NCBI GenBank assembly: GCA_024275955.1
Contig: JAJRYD010000005.1
Span: 59,408 to 123,407, forward strand
Source of the DNA: Nitrospirota bacterium
GTDB lineage: Bacteria; Nitrospinota_A; UBA7883; JACRGQ01
Length of the DNA: 64,000 nt
Direction of reading: 5' to 3'
Part shown: positions 8,363-17,218 of the stretch, one piece after another
How positions within the stretch are numbered: position 1 is the first letter of the stretch
Layout: the number at the start of each line of letters is the position of its first letter
The notes under the pieces: model-generated
Databases searched by the model: none
What the model was told of the DNA's origin: nothing
Seen by the model: only the letters and a program-made list of their open reading frames with translations
Position numbers and translations under genes: made by a program

Positions 8363-10165
8363 CTATATGGTAGGCTCGCTACCAGATTTAAGAGTGTTCC
8401 TAAGTTTGTTGGTTCCAACAAGCCATTCGGACTCGCCTTCGGAAAGAAGAAGCTCCTGCTCCGAGACTCTGTCGTAGTCGCCTACTCCAAGAGAAGCGGT
8501 GCCGCCCGGAGGATCAACAAAGAACGTTCCCCTCATCTCGAGATGAAGAGGTCCGCAGAAATGCTGACAATAGAACTCGAACTCACCAGCGACGTCGGCG
8601 GTGAACTCAGAGACCATCGACATACCACGAGGTCCGATAATCATGGTCTTTGGTCCGTAGTATCCGGCTATCACCATACCCATAGTAACGTCCGGGTTCT
8701 TTGTAAGACCGGCCGCTTTATCTATGTTGGTAAAGATAATACGTACTTTAGCACCCTGAGGAACATGCAGGAACCTCGGTACATAACCGTAAGAGAAAGC
8801 TTTGATACGCAGAACGTAAACATCGCCGTCTTTAGTCATGCCAGGCTTGCCGTTATCCCTCGGCACCCACCACTTTTTCGCGTGATTGGTGTGGTGTGGC
8901 TCGATCTGAGGCCGTACTGGGCCTCTAAGGCCAGGGCGACCTTTGTCGTTGAATGAAATCTGAACATCACCCAAGCTATAGCCCTTAGTGAAGAGATCGT
9001 TACCTTTACCTGTATTCCATCTCTGGATGTAGGAAGCGAATATCTGGCGGCCTTCATGCGGCTCACCATCAACAGGTATGATCTTGACACTCTTACCGTA
9101 TGTTGGGCTGGTTTCGTCTATGTCCTGCAACTCAAAGTTAACAGCGAACACGATACCTGTAGGGGTAAAGAGTCCGGTTGAGAACTTGTTTTGAGAAACA
9201 TAGTACGCGTTATCCGGCGCTATGGAATTGTGACCAACCCTGTAATGGATAGGGAACTCATCCACAAGCTGCATCCTCTGCAGATCTACTTTGGAAGTAG
9301 AGTCAGACACGAAGCTCGATATGTAGTCGTACTTACCAAGCGTATCTATCTGGTTGTGCAGTGGGCCGGCGCCAACAGGTATAACTCTGTGAACTTTGAG
9401 CTTCTCAACATCTATTATAGAAAGAGTAGCCGAAAGCTTATCACAAACAGTAACGATTCTGCCTGTTGGGCTAACATTGGTACCGTGCGGGTTTTTACCA
9501 ACTGGAATCTCTTTAATCAGCTTAAAAGGATTCTGGCTGAAAACCATTACCGCGGAGTGGTAATAGTTGCCCGAGAAAACGTATTTTCCGTTTCTACCGG
9601 TATCTGGGTAATCCGGCGCAGATGGCGCAGGTGGAATATCCAGAACAGTGGTAGCACCATCAGAAAGCCTGAGTTTCAGCATTTTACCTGTGAGCTCGCC
9701 AGTGGCGAACAGGTATTTACCGTTCGGAGAAAGCGCGGCACTGTGGTGGATACCAAAAGGTTTTGGAAGAGCAAAAATTCTCTCTGTCCAACCTGTCTGG
9801 AGGTTCACCTCCGCGATAGTGTCCGAACCTTTATCTGAAACATAAAGGTATTTTCCATCTGGAGTACCGTTGTTGTTTCCTGCGTTAGATCCCGAAAACG
9901 GGAAGTTGTGCAGATCAACACCGGTTCTTATATGTCTATATGTCCTCATCGACGGGATACCGATAACGCCTATGGCACCATCAACGCCGCCAGCGTCGTA
10001 TAGTATCGCGTAGTCACGCAGAGGGGCATCATTGTCCATTCCCTCAACAACGTGCCAATCACGTTTATCGAAATCCGTAAGGACGACCTTCTTAGCGTCA
10101 GCAGGTACTGCACAAAGCAGTAGCGCCACAGCCAAAGAAAGGCTTAATATCATCCTTTTCTTCAA
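8363..10165 (-). CDS. nosZ: NosZ-family nitrous-oxide-reductase-like protein (lactonase-type propeller + cupredoxin)
   Basis: 600 residues. Sec-type signal peptide (…AVPADA, no twin Arg), a seven-bladed propeller (~45-400) and a C-terminal CuA-type cupredoxin (~440-555). Propeller histidines match NosZ CuZ ligands: H86 (LHN), H140/141 (IHH), H227 (NPHG), H270 (GPLH), H312 (VGHN), H370 (GEPH). The expected HH pair, however, reads HN, so one ligand is Asn87. The CuA loop CQHFCGPLHLEM supplies Cys533, Cys537, His541 and Met544, but the upstream His (THGF in classical NosZ) reads TMGM (Met495/497). It may reduce N2O in the periplasm or be a related copper reductase. Start is TTG with GGGGGTGAG upstream. 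Operon partners replace the classical nosDFYL set. Confidence 0.75.
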   Translation of the reverse strand: MKKRMILSLSLAVALLLCAVPADAKKVVLTDFDKRDWHVVEGMDNDAPLRDYAILYDAGGVDGAIGVIGIPSMRTYRHIRTGVDLHNFPFSGSNAGNNNGTPDGKYLYVSDKGSDTIAEVNLQTGWTERIFALPKPFGIHHSAALSPNGKYLFATGELTGKMLKLRLSDGATTVLDIPPAPSAPDYPDTGRNGKYVFSGNYYHSAVMVFSQNPFKLIKEIPVGKNPHGTNVSPTGRIVTVCDKLSATLSIIDVEKLKVHRVIPVGAGPLHNQIDTLGKYDYISSFVSDSTSKVDLQRMQLVDEFPIHYRVGHNSIAPDNAYYVSQNKFSTGLFTPTGIVFAVNFELQDIDETSPTYGKSVKIIPVDGEPHEGRQIFASYIQRWNTGKGNDLFTKGYSLGDVQISFNDKGRPGLRGPVRPQIEPHHTNHAKKWWVPRDNGKPGMTKDGDVYVLRIKAFSYGYVPRFLHVPQGAKVRIIFTNIDKAAGLTKNPDVTMGMVIAGYYGPKTMIIGPRGMSMVSEFTADVAGEFEFYCQHFCGPLHLEMRGTFFVDPPGGTASLGVGDYDRVSEQELLLSEGESEWLVGTNKLRNTLKSGSEPTI

Positions 10166-10183
10166 AGTAACTCACCCCCTCAA

Positions 10184-10603
10184 TTATCGTTCGTGTTTGT
10201 AGTAGGATCCTGCCGCGGCATCCGCCGCGAGTCTCTTTACTAGATAGTCATTCGGATCAAGAATGTCTATCCTGCGTGCCTGCCATTTCTTATCCTTGTA
10301 GTACCCGAAAGCGGCGATAAGATCGCCTTTCTTCAGCTCCTTGAACTTCTTGAACTCACCACGATTTGCAGTCATGACATAGCCTTCTTTGTGAAGAACC
10401 AATTTATACTTCTTGGATTTCTTCTCAAATTTAGTAGCTATAGTAAGCTTACGATTACCAATTTTAACTATCTCGCCAATATGCATGTTGTCGGTAATAC
10501 TGGAACCGTTACCGAGAACACCAGCCGAAGCCGGCGCAGTCTGAGTCCCCAAAAAGAGACCCAAGGCAAAAACAGTTGCAAGAACAAAATTTATCTTTTT
10601 CAC
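10184..10603 (-). CDS. Small exported OB-like protein, first gene of the NosZ-like operon
   Basis: 139 residues with a signal peptide (…TAPASA) and one compact beta-rich domain (HIGEIVKIGNRKLTIATKF … KGDLIAAFGYYKDKKWQARRIDIL) that resembles a small OB-fold or nickel/copper-resistance-like barrel; I do not recognise a named family. The start is GTG at 10603, preceded by GGGGGGTGA, one of the strongest ribosome sites in the window; the ATG-started longer frame has none. It ends 18 bases before the NosZ-like gene and both precede a terminator, so the two are likely made together in quantity. A role as periplasmic partner, metal carrier or assembly factor for the reductase is inference from position. 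Confidence 0.65.
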   Translation of the reverse strand: MKKINFVLATVFALGLFLGTQTAPASAGVLGNGSSITDNMHIGEIVKIGNRKLTIATKFEKKSKKYKLVLHKEGYVMTANRGEFKKFKELKKGDLIAAFGYYKDKKWQARRIDILDPNDYLVKRLAADAAAGSYYKHER

Positions 10604-10701
10604 TAGCTCACCCCCCTTCAAGATAATTACTTTTAAAAATACAATCTTTAAAAAATGCTCTATCCGATGCATAAAGCCCCACCATTAACCCAAGTATCTA
10701 C

Positions 10702-10717
10702 TGCAATCCATATGCCA
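10702..10717 (-). promoter_or_regulatory. Sigma-54 (-24/-12) promoter of the NosZ-like operon
   Basis: Minus-strand TGGCATATGGATTGCA matches the consensus TGGCAC-N5-TTGCW at all but one position and keeps the invariant GG-N10-GC spacing. The start point would be near 10691, leaving an ~88-base leader before the GTG start at 10603. A perfect palindrome lies about 220 bp further upstream. Confidence 0.75.
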
Positions 10718-10932
10718 AAAAAACATTAAATAGCTAGATAGTTACACTAACTAACTTCCCCTAAATCAGTATACTACAGCTATGATAATTCCTAAATCAA
10801 GCTTTAAAAACCGCAAAATCACACCAAAAATGCGGGGTTTTGAATATCTCCAATACTACCTTAAATTCCAATGCGTTAAAGAGAGTAGAAACTTTCTCTA
10901 TCTCCTTAATTATTCAAAAAACATCCGCAACA

Positions 10933-10953
10933 TTTCGTTAATAGTTAACGAAA
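10933..10953. repeat. 21-bp palindrome, candidate enhancer/operator
   Basis: Perfect inverted repeat with nine-base arms TTTCGTTAA and TTAACGAAA around TAG. It lies 26 bp after the stop of the gene at 10980 and ~220 bp upstream of the sigma-54 promoter. No T-run follows, so a terminator is less likely than a protein-binding site. The rest of the ~375-bp gap (10604-10979) is AT-rich with no supported gene. Confidence 0.55.
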
Positions 10954-10979
10954 CGCTCTACCCTATTTCGTCGATTTAT

Positions 10980-13802
10980 TTACTTACCTACCAATAACTT
11001 AGAGGCCAAATCCGGCCTGAGCTGAGCAAGCTTACTCAATTCTTCCAAAGCCTCTTTCTTCATTCCAAGCCTTTCATACGATTTGGCAAGATAGAAATAT
11101 GCTTCCAGTAAATTGGGGTTTATTTTTTTCGACCATTGAAAAATATCCGAAGAGCTTCTGTAATCTCGTCTTTTGTAATACATAAAACCGAGGTCGAAAA
11201 GCGCCATCGACAGGTATGGGTCGCTCGGCGCGCTTTTGGCCGCTTCTTTATAAAGTTCCAGCTCTTTTGGATAGTTCCGCATAGCATGTTCCACTTTCGC
11301 TTTAAGGATTTTGGTCCGCCCCTCGTAGTAACGGTCGATAGAATCGCTCAAAGCCTTATCTCTGCCGGCAAGCGGCAAAAGAGCGGTTACTTTCTGCCTA
11401 CTGCTTATTAACGACGCAAAATTTGAGATAGAATTTTGCTTTCTGTTCCATACCGTTTGTGGGGCAGTGTATTCCACTATAGGCCTGTCATCCGTATTAA
11501 TGGGAAACCCTTTGGTATATTTCAAAACCGCTTCTCTATCCATAACATAAAAGCTGAGGAACGACAGCGGATCGGAATGTTCGACCATATCTACTTTCAC
11601 CGCTTCCAGCTCAAACTTTTTTGCCAGTTCCGCTGGGTTTATCTGTATAGGGTCGCTCGAGCCAAGAAGCATCAATGCCGGCAGTTCGCTGTTTATATCG
11701 CCGGACCATACCGCGACATGCTCAAAAGCGTAGGCAAACGTCCGCATTATCACTTTCAGGTTATCGGGCGAAAGCTGATAAAGCGGAAGCCACTGAGCCA
11801 TCGACCCTCCGGTCTTTAATATCTTTTTTACATTCTGAAAATGTTCAAGCGCGTAAAGACTGCCGACACCGGCGCTATCCGGCTGAAAGAGGTCGGATAC
11901 CACTAGGTCGTACTTCCGCTTTGTAGCGCGGACATAATGCCTGCCGTCCCAAAAGCTTATGTTGAACCTTTTGTCGGCTACGATATTTCTATTATCCTTT
12001 TTGAAAAGCGGCTGTACATCCAAAAGGGTAGGAACTATCTCGACGCAATCTATCCGCTCAACAGTGTCGTGCGCGCCTATGGAACCTGCCGTAATGCCGG
12101 AGCCGAGCGATATTAAAAGTACATCGTCGGTTTTATCTCTTATAAGTAGCGGAATATGCCCAAACCGTACCGCCACATCGCCGCTCGTAGCGAGCTGGTA
12201 GTTATTTACCATCAGCGTCAACGGCCCGCCTTTCACATTCTCCGAAACCTTTACGGTACCCATCACCCCCTCTTTTACAAAAACGAGTTTGCCTGAAGAT
12301 TTACCGCCTATTCCTATATCAATGCCACCTATCTGTAGAGCGACAAAGACAGCAACGGCAAAGATTGCCGTTGCAGGAATGGCCCAGCCGGTTTTGCCAA
12401 GTAAAGCGGAATTGGCAAGCGCGACATAGCCGCAGATAAGAGAAATTACGGAAAAGAAAATAAGGCCTGCCTGTAGCCCTATAAGCGGAAGAATGAAAAA
12501 ACCTGCCATTAGAGAACCAGCTATCCCGCCCACAGTTCCAACGGCATATATAGTGCCGAGGCTTTTGCCCATAGAGGCGAGGGAGCCTGTAGCCATTCTG
12601 GATATCAACGGGTACGAAAGCCCCATTAACGCCGTTGGAAGAAGGAAAACTGACAGCATAAGCAAAAACATCACAACCATATCTTTTGCCCAGCTCATCC
12701 CCCCAAGCAAAGAGCCTATACTGAAGGCGATATCGGCTGAATAAAGAAAAAAGAATATACTCAAAATCCCGAATAGCCCTATTCCTACCTGCGAAATGCC
12801 GAAAAGTTTCATCGGGTTTTTAAGCCTGTCTCCTTTTTTACTGAACAGGTGACTGCCAAGCGCCATCCCAAGCAGAAAGACCGCCAGCAAATTGCTAAAA
12901 AGATATACAGTCGATTTAAAAGAGACGATAAACGCGCGTGTCCATAGCACCTCGAAGCCAAGCGCGCAAAAACCGGAAACAGCATATAGGACAAGCAGGA
13001 AAGAGGTGGAAACATTTAGCGAAGCGGCGCTCTCGCCGGACGATTCCTTCTCCTTAACCGTTTTCCCTTTATGCTTACTCTTTTTATTATGTTTCTGTTT
13101 CGGTACCGATTTGAGATTCTTTTCATCTGCCTTTTCCACTGCGAAGCTTTTCATCGCTATCCAGAAGATGCAGGCTACCGCCACGTTAAACAAAACCGCT
13201 ATGGCAAAAGCCGCCTTCACGCCGGCAAAAGGAACAAGTAGAAAGCCGGCCATAAGGCACCCAGCCACTCCGCCGTAAGTGTTGACAGCATAAACAGAGC
13301 CTACGCCGCGCGCGAGGTTTTCAAAACTACGCACGAAAACTTTGCCCATAAGTGGGGCGGTACCGCCCATAAAGGATGTCGGGGCAAGCAGTAGAAGAAA
13401 AATTATTATATATCTGGCTATTTGCCAGCCAAAGCTGTCAATAGAATCTACCGTTATCGACGATACTATAAAGTCGTCAACCATGTAAATAAGGACAGTC
13501 GCTACTACTGCCGACAACGCTATATACACTTCCAGTTTCAGATATTCCTTAAGCGGGTTTTTAAAGCTGTCTGCTCTCCCGCCCCAAAACCTACTTCCAA
13601 GAGCGAGGCCGGAAAGAAAGCCGGCAACTACCATTGATACGGCGTAAGTGGTATTTCCAAAAACAATCGAAAGAATCCGTATCCAGACTATCTGGTATAT
13701 AAGCCCTGCCGCTCCCGAAAGAAAAAAACCAAGAAGGTAGGTATAAGGTAAAAATGAGCTGGAACTATCTGCTGGTTTCGTCTGCTTTGTTGTGTCGCTC
13801 AT
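10980..13802 (-). CDS. Fused membrane/spermidine-synthase-like/TPR protein (paralogue 2)
   Basis: About 940 residues, same architecture as the protein at 1162-4050: ~14 helices with duplicated motifs (SGAAGLIYQIVWIRILSIVFG and SGFCALGFEVLWTRAFIVSF), a cytosolic Lys-rich linker (~240-265), a spermidine-synthase-like Rossmann domain (LLISLGSGITAGSIGAHDTV, then CVEIVPTLLDV) and two to three C-terminal TPRs. I use the ATG at 13802; a TTG 15 bases upstream overlaps the regulator's stop and sits too close to the AAGGAGG site. It is the last gene of the sensory operon. Having one copy in that operon and one in the NosZ-like operon suggests a shared membrane function, still unknown. Confidence 0.8.
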   Translation of the reverse strand: MSDTTKQTKPADSSSSFLPYTYLLGFFLSGAAGLIYQIVWIRILSIVFGNTTYAVSMVVAGFLSGLALGSRFWGGRADSFKNPLKEYLKLEVYIALSAVVATVLIYMVDDFIVSSITVDSIDSFGWQIARYIIIFLLLLAPTSFMGGTAPLMGKVFVRSFENLARGVGSVYAVNTYGGVAGCLMAGFLLVPFAGVKAAFAIAVLFNVAVACIFWIAMKSFAVEKADEKNLKSVPKQKHNKKSKHKGKTVKEKESSGESAASLNVSTSFLLVLYAVSGFCALGFEVLWTRAFIVSFKSTVYLFSNLLAVFLLGMALGSHLFSKKGDRLKNPMKLFGISQVGIGLFGILSIFFFLYSADIAFSIGSLLGGMSWAKDMVVMFLLMLSVFLLPTALMGLSYPLISRMATGSLASMGKSLGTIYAVGTVGGIAGSLMAGFFILPLIGLQAGLIFFSVISLICGYVALANSALLGKTGWAIPATAIFAVAVFVALQIGGIDIGIGGKSSGKLVFVKEGVMGTVKVSENVKGGPLTLMVNNYQLATSGDVAVRFGHIPLLIRDKTDDVLLISLGSGITAGSIGAHDTVERIDCVEIVPTLLDVQPLFKKDNRNIVADKRFNISFWDGRHYVRATKRKYDLVVSDLFQPDSAGVGSLYALEHFQNVKKILKTGGSMAQWLPLYQLSPDNLKVIMRTFAYAFEHVAVWSGDINSELPALMLLGSSDPIQINPAELAKKFELEAVKVDMVEHSDPLSFLSFYVMDREAVLKYTKGFPINTDDRPIVEYTAPQTVWNRKQNSISNFASLISSRQKVTALLPLAGRDKALSDSIDRYYEGRTKILKAKVEHAMRNYPKELELYKEAAKSAPSDPYLSMALFDLGFMYYKRRDYRSSSDIFQWSKKINPNLLEAYFYLAKSYERLGMKKEALEELSKLAQLRPDLASKLLVGK

Positions 13803-13813
13803 GGTGTTTGTTT

Positions 13814-15220
13814 TCAATCCTCCTTCGATTTACCTTTTATACGGTTTTTATCGGCTGTTCGTTCATGTATAACAAGCTTATTCAGCCCTGTCCGTTTAAG
13901 CATCCTGTAAAGCGACATTCTAGCGACACCCGCCACTTCGGACGCGCGCGATATGTTCCCCTTATGGCTGAACAACAGGTTTTGCAGATAATGCTTTTCA
14001 AACCGCTCCAGCCATTTCTGCCTCGCCTCTTTATAGGCGAAATGGGAACTGCCGCTGGAGTAGCGTATCTCTTCTGGGATATCGCTTATTTCCAGTTCTC
14101 TGCTTTCCGAGCTTAAAGCGACCGTCTCCATAACGTTGCGCAACTGCCGCACGTTGCCGGGCCAATCATACTCCATCAATTTAGCTAATGTATCTTTGTG
14201 AAGTATCGATGCGTCTGTTCCGTTTTTTTCGGCCATCTCCCTAAAAAAATGGTCGCACAAGATACCTATATCCTCTTTCCTCTCCCTGAGAGGCGGCATA
14301 GTTATGTTTACCACGTTTAGAGAGTAATAGAGGTTTTCCTGAAATTTGCTTTTCATCATTTCGGCAAACAGGTCGATGGTAGTAGATGCTATTATCCGCA
14401 CATCTACGGCGACCGATTCCCATTCGTCCTTTCTGGGAATTTTTGAATCCTGCAATACTCTTATAAGTATGCTTTGTACCGCTGGGTCTAGCTCCTCCAC
14501 CCTCTCAAGATACAATGTTCCGCCGTCAGCCACTTCAAAGATGCTTTTTGGGGAACCGTCGGCACCAATATCTTTTATCGGTACCGCCTCGATCATCTCC
14601 TTTGTGAGAGTGGCGGAATCTATCGTTATAAACGGCTCGCCGGCCCGCTTGCTATGAACATGGACAGCCCGCGCGGCAAGCTCTTTGCCCGTTCCGGTTT
14701 CTCCGCATATCAGTATGTTCGACTCGCTTTTGGCTACTTTGCAGATAAGCTCAACCGCTTCGAGAAATTTGGGGTGCTTGCCGACAAAAAAATGATTAAA
14801 AAAGTCGCCCTTGAGCTTTTTGTTTAGTGCCTCGTTTTCAGTCTGGAGCCTATGCTGTTCCAACGCGCGGCGCACCGCTATTATAAGCTGGTCGGAAGAA
14901 AAAGGCTTTGTAACGTAATCGAAAGCGCCCATTTTTACCGCCTCCACAACGCCGTTTATGGTGGCGTATGCCGAAATCATAACGACAGGCATACGAGGGA
15001 ACTCTGTTTTAATATCTGCCAAAACCTCCATCCCGTTCTTGCCCGGCATCATAAAATCGGTAATCACCATAAAAGGATTATGAAGTTTCGCAAGAGATAG
15101 CGCCTGATGGCTCTCTGTGGTGGCAACGCAGGCAAAACCTTCGTCCTCAAGAATGCGCACACAGCTTTCCAGCAGGTCCGGCTCGTCATCTATAAGCAGT
15201 ATCGTTTTTTTGCCGCTCAT
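13814..15220 (-). CDS. NtrC-like response regulator with degenerate AAA+ domain
   Basis: 468 residues: receiver (~4-120, acidic DD near 12, phosphoacceptor Asp in VITDFMMPGKNG, Lys in YVTKPF), AAA+ domain (~140-370, Walker A GETGTGKE) and a Fis-type helix-turn-helix (RASEVAGVARMSLYRMLKRTG). The sigma-54-contacting GAFTGA loop is missing: the region reads IGADGSPKSIFEVADGGTLYL. Walker B is LYLERVEEL instead of the usual LFLDEIGE. It probably cannot remodel sigma-54 and may act as a conventional DNA-binding regulator, as some NtrC/HupR relatives do. Start at 15220 with GGCGTGAG upstream. It follows its kinase by five bases. Confidence 0.85.
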   Translation of the reverse strand: MSGKKTILLIDDEPDLLESCVRILEDEGFACVATTESHQALSLAKLHNPFMVITDFMMPGKNGMEVLADIKTEFPRMPVVMISAYATINGVVEAVKMGAFDYVTKPFSSDQLIIAVRRALEQHRLQTENEALNKKLKGDFFNHFFVGKHPKFLEAVELICKVAKSESNILICGETGTGKELAARAVHVHSKRAGEPFITIDSATLTKEMIEAVPIKDIGADGSPKSIFEVADGGTLYLERVEELDPAVQSILIRVLQDSKIPRKDEWESVAVDVRIIASTTIDLFAEMMKSKFQENLYYSLNVVNITMPPLRERKEDIGILCDHFFREMAEKNGTDASILHKDTLAKLMEYDWPGNVRQLRNVMETVALSSESRELEISDIPEEIRYSSGSSHFAYKEARQKWLERFEKHYLQNLLFSHKGNISRASEVAGVARMSLYRMLKRTGLNKLVIHERTADKNRIKGKSKED

Positions 15221-15224
15221 AATC

Positions 15225-17186
15225 TCACGCCTTAAACCCAATCAGCTTCGCAGAGCCTTTCACTTTTTCATTTGGCTTTGCTTCAAGAGTTATCGTAAAA
15301 GTGGTGCCTCTCTCCTTGTCGCTTTCGACGTTTATAGAACCGCCAAAATTTTTAAGATGCCCATAGCTTATCGAAAGGCCAAGCCCTGTTCCCTCTCCTA
15401 CATCCTTGGTGGTAAAGAACGGCTCGAAAATATGCTTGATGTTTTTCTTGGGTATCCCCCCGCCTGTATCGGAGATGAGAAGCACGACGCGGTTTTCACC
15501 TGCCGTTTTCGTGGTAACGGTTATAGACCCGCCTGACTGAGTAGCCTGATAGGCGTTGTAAACAAGATTATAAATTACCTGTTCTATCCCAGAGACGCTT
15601 GCCCGCGCGGCCGGCAAACCACTCCCCAGCAAAAGTTTAAGCTCTATCCCTTTTTTTCGTATCGGCAGGCCTATAAGGCCGGCAACACGGGTGACCGCGT
15701 CGTTTATATCGGCTTCTCCTATTTCGTTGGGCCTCTCCCGCGAGAAGGTAAGCAGGTCGCCTGTTATCTGCGATATCCGTTTCGCGTGGCGCTCCAGAGT
15801 ATCAAGGTCGTCCCGAAGCTTATCGGTGTTCCCTTTTTTAAGCGCTTTTTTTATAAGCTCCAGCCTTGTAACTATGATGGTTATCGGGTTATTAATCTCA
15901 TGCGCCACTCCCGCGGCCAAAAAGCCTATAGCACCAAGCTTTTCAGCCTGCATAAGTTTTCTCTCTACCGTCTTGATATGCTGGGAACGTTCTTCTACTT
16001 TTGTTTCCAGAGAATGGCTGTAATCCTGCAAGGCACTCGCCATCATATTGTACGCCTTGGCGAGCGATTCTATTTCGTCGCCGGAACGTATATCCAAACG
16101 GTGGTTGAGCTTTCTCTCTCGGATATTTTCTACCCCCTCGCGAAGCATTCCAAGCTTGTGCGTAAGAGCGCGGGAAACCGCCATAGCAACAACAACGCAA
16201 AGCAGAAAAACCATAACGCCGCCGGTAAAATATTTGTGCTTTATTTCTTTAAACATCGGCGCGAAGAGGCTCTTTGGGTAACGGTTGAAAAGCAGATAAA
16301 AAATATCTCTGTTGCCTACCTGTGGAAATACGGGGCTAAACGCTATCAGATTGTCGGGATCATTGGATATAACTCCGGGTTTGCCGGAAAGCATTTGGGA
16401 AGTGACAGAAGCTGGAAACTCCAGAAATATATTAGGGTGGTCGGCTATAGGCACCTTCACTTTAGAATCTTTAGTATAAGCATTATGTATATAACTGCCA
16501 TGAGAGGTGATAAACGATGTCTCGCCTCTTTTTTCATCGTTGGTATCGGTTAGCGAGTAGAGAATCTCAGACCCGTTAAGGTCTATATAGATTACCCCCC
16601 TCGGCTCTCCCTTGCTGTCGAACACCTTGGTTGCGTAGCGTATCAGCGTTATCTGCCCGAGGTCCTGCCCAGCCTCTACAGAGCTACGCATAGGTATAGC
16701 GGCAACTCCGTATCTATCTAGCGTCGCGGCTCTAACGAAATACGACGACGTAACCCTGCTACGCTTTTTGGATTCTTCTAAGGCGGTAACATTACCGCTG
16801 TTTTTAGAGACAACTACCACCTCTTTGCCATATTCGTCCAAAAGCCCTATCTGCGAGTAGCCTTTCTTTGCCAAAAGGAAGAGAGCAAACTCCCTTTGCA
16901 TAAGCCTTTTCCAGTAAGCCGAAGCACTGGAAGGCTGGTTAGATAAATCGAGATAAAACTCAATGACAAGGTTAGAACGCAGATATTCGATGTCGGTGTG
17001 GGCATTGAGAAAAGTTCTCTCTATATCTTTAGACCTTGTTACCGTATTGAGAAAAATCTCACTAAGCTTTCTATCTGGTATGGAAGATTTCACATCCTCC
17101 AGATGCCGGTAGCCGAAATAGCCTATAGGCACGAAAGCTACTATAAGAAGGGCTAGTGTAAACTTTTTCCATATACGGTTAAGCAT
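15225..17186 (-). CDS. Membrane histidine kinase (dCACHE-like sensor, HAMP)
   Basis: 653 residues: transmembrane helix 1 (~9-27), a large periplasmic double-CACHE-like sensor domain (~30-325), transmembrane helix 2 (~333-353), HAMP (~355-405), coiled linker, HisKA with the phosphoacceptor in GVAHEINNP (His ~434) and a HATPase_c domain (N-box YNLVYNAYQA, GTGLGLSIS). It should phosphorylate the regulator encoded next. The operon places a periplasmic binding protein and an FGE-fold protein directly upstream, so the signal may arrive through that binding protein. Complete and of normal length for its class. Confidence 0.9.
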   Translation of the reverse strand: MLNRIWKKFTLALLIVAFVPIGYFGYRHLEDVKSSIPDRKLSEIFLNTVTRSKDIERTFLNAHTDIEYLRSNLVIEFYLDLSNQPSSASAYWKRLMQREFALFLLAKKGYSQIGLLDEYGKEVVVVSKNSGNVTALEESKKRSRVTSSYFVRAATLDRYGVAAIPMRSSVEAGQDLGQITLIRYATKVFDSKGEPRGVIYIDLNGSEILYSLTDTNDEKRGETSFITSHGSYIHNAYTKDSKVKVPIADHPNIFLEFPASVTSQMLSGKPGVISNDPDNLIAFSPVFPQVGNRDIFYLLFNRYPKSLFAPMFKEIKHKYFTGGVMVFLLCVVVAMAVSRALTHKLGMLREGVENIRERKLNHRLDIRSGDEIESLAKAYNMMASALQDYSHSLETKVEERSQHIKTVERKLMQAEKLGAIGFLAAGVAHEINNPITIIVTRLELIKKALKKGNTDKLRDDLDTLERHAKRISQITGDLLTFSRERPNEIGEADINDAVTRVAGLIGLPIRKKGIELKLLLGSGLPAARASVSGIEQVIYNLVYNAYQATQSGGSITVTTKTAGENRVVLLISDTGGGIPKKNIKHIFEPFFTTKDVGEGTGLGLSISYGHLKNFGGSINVESDKERGTTFTITLEAKPNEKVKGSAKLIGFKA

Positions 17187-17218
17187 ATCAACAACCGACC
17201 ATGTAAGGCGCTGGTATG

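Noticed and set aside
10782-10997. 71-codon plus-strand frame in the gap after 10673
   Set aside because: No ribosome site, runs through the palindrome, AT-driven composition.
1162-13802. Polyamine biosynthesis (spermidine synthase) locus
   Set aside because: The synthase-like domains are fused to transporters and TPRs and no decarboxylase gene is near.
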